Below, piece after piece: positions 63,510-64,000 of a DNA stretch of 64,000 nt. A program made the position numbers and the translations under genes. How positions within the stretch are numbered: the first letter of the stretch is position 1; the number at the start of each line of letters is the position of its first letter. The notes below the pieces were generated by a model that saw only the letters and a list, made by a program, of their open reading frames with translations, ran no database searches and was not told the origin of the DNA. The stretch comes from Pseudoalteromonas phenolica (lineage in GTDB: Bacteria > Pseudomonadota > Gammaproteobacteria > Enterobacterales > Alteromonadaceae), in NCBI RefSeq assembly GCF_001444405.1, contig NZ_CP013187.1:310001-374000 (forward strand), read 5' to 3'.

Positions 63510-63722
63510 AGCTAATAACCGTTTAACCTCTTAAATCGACCACTTAATTATTTACATTAATAAAATATTTGAAACTCCCCGTTTCTATTGGCATATTCTA
63601 CCTTGGTTACAAAGTTATAATGGAAGCACCTACCTTTACGGATTAAGGCCCACATATTTAGGATGTATGTGTCATTTCTTTGTGTCATTTTGTTTATTAG
63701 GATATGAATTAGGGTTCTAATT

Positions 63723-64000
63723 ATGCTTAAGATGTCACACTCACTTCTTTCTTTTTTTGCGCTTTCAGCAACAACGCTGGCTACTCAGGCTAGTGCGAAT
63801 AGTTGTCAGGGGGAGCTGTTTTCTATCAATTCTGGTCGAGGTGCGCCGGGGGTTTTATTTAGCCTGCAAGAGCAAGATAAAACGGCTAAAGCGCTTTCAA
63901 TGGCAGAGTTCAGTTCAGCTGCCATGGCGTATGATTCTACATTAAATCGTATGTACTATGCGTCTTCGCCAATTCCCTTTGAATATAAAGTGGATTTAAG
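63723..64000 (+). CDS. Secreted protein, start only (runs off the window)
   Basis: An open frame from the ATG at 63723 (or 63732) to the window end. It begins with a clear signal peptide (LLSFFALSATTLATQASAN) followed by NSCQGELFSINSGRG and a sequence with repeat-like beta strands (LFSLQEQDKTAKALS, AAMAYDSTLNRMYYAS) as in beta-propeller proteins. Function not recognisable from about 92 residues. Confidence 0.65.
   Translation, partial: MLKMSHSLLSFFALSATTLATQASANSCQGELFSINSGRGAPGVLFSLQEQDKTAKALSMAEFSSAAMAYDSTLNRMYYASSPIPFEYKVDL

Overview
The window looks like a chromosome segment of a marine gammaproteobacterium of the Alteromonadales, most likely Pseudoalteromonas. This is inferred from gene order (lptCAB-rpoN-hpf-ptsN-rapZ-npr next to mla; lpoA-yraN-diaA-dolP; petABC-sspAB) and from protein sequences. 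No 16S rRNA is present to confirm it. It divides into an accessory island on the left (1 to about 14.2 kb) and conserved chromosome on the right.

Island (1-14.2 kb). It opens inside a large tyrosine-recombinase-like protein, here called GmtZ of the gamma-mobile-trio (GMT) family, followed by an overlapping gmtX. Behind these lie typical defence-island cargo: a PPP-type phosphatase, a small protein-tyrosine-phosphatase-like protein beside an unrecognised 274-residue protein, a complete type III restriction-modification pair (mod-res) preceded by a 95-residue unknown, an XRE regulator, and a divergent three-gene operon (winged-helix/coiled-coil protein, DEAD/DEAH helicase, 108-residue unknown) whose function I cannot name. 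That operon is the best candidate for an undescribed system. The island stops at the 3' end of a minus-strand tRNA-Ile(CAU) gene. This tRNA is split in its anticodon loop by a 250-nt group I intron, and two truncated tRNA 5' ends lie just beyond it.

Conserved chromosome. 15.1-18.5 kb holds darP, pmbA and mgtE. 18.6-26.4 kb is a long minus-strand run for Kdo and LPS transport (kdsD, kdsC, lptCAB), sigma-54 and the nitrogen PTS (rpoN, hpf, ptsN, rapZ, npr). Divergent from it is mlaFEDCB-ibaG-murA for outer-membrane lipid asymmetry and peptidoglycan precursors. 31.5-36 kb carries degS and degQ, zapG and zapE. 36.2-41.3 kb carries rplM-rpsI, the cytochrome bc1 operon petABC, and sspAB. 41.3-46.5 kb has palindromic repeats, dolP-diaA-yraN-lpoA, rsmI and the RNase P RNA.

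46.5-64 kb is more lineage-specific. It holds a MHYT-domain hybrid kinase with an HD-GYP response regulator, a 2388-residue secreted multidomain protein (FG-GAP, short hemolysin-type, cadherin-like and LamG regions), a DUF898/M48 protease pair, and a cluster of periplasmic cupredoxin, DUF3034 protein, lipoprotein truncated hemoglobin and a solute-binding-like protein. A secreted protein is cut by the right window edge. I saw no CRISPR array, insertion sequence, rRNA or replication origin. All calls come from reading motifs by eye; no database search was run.
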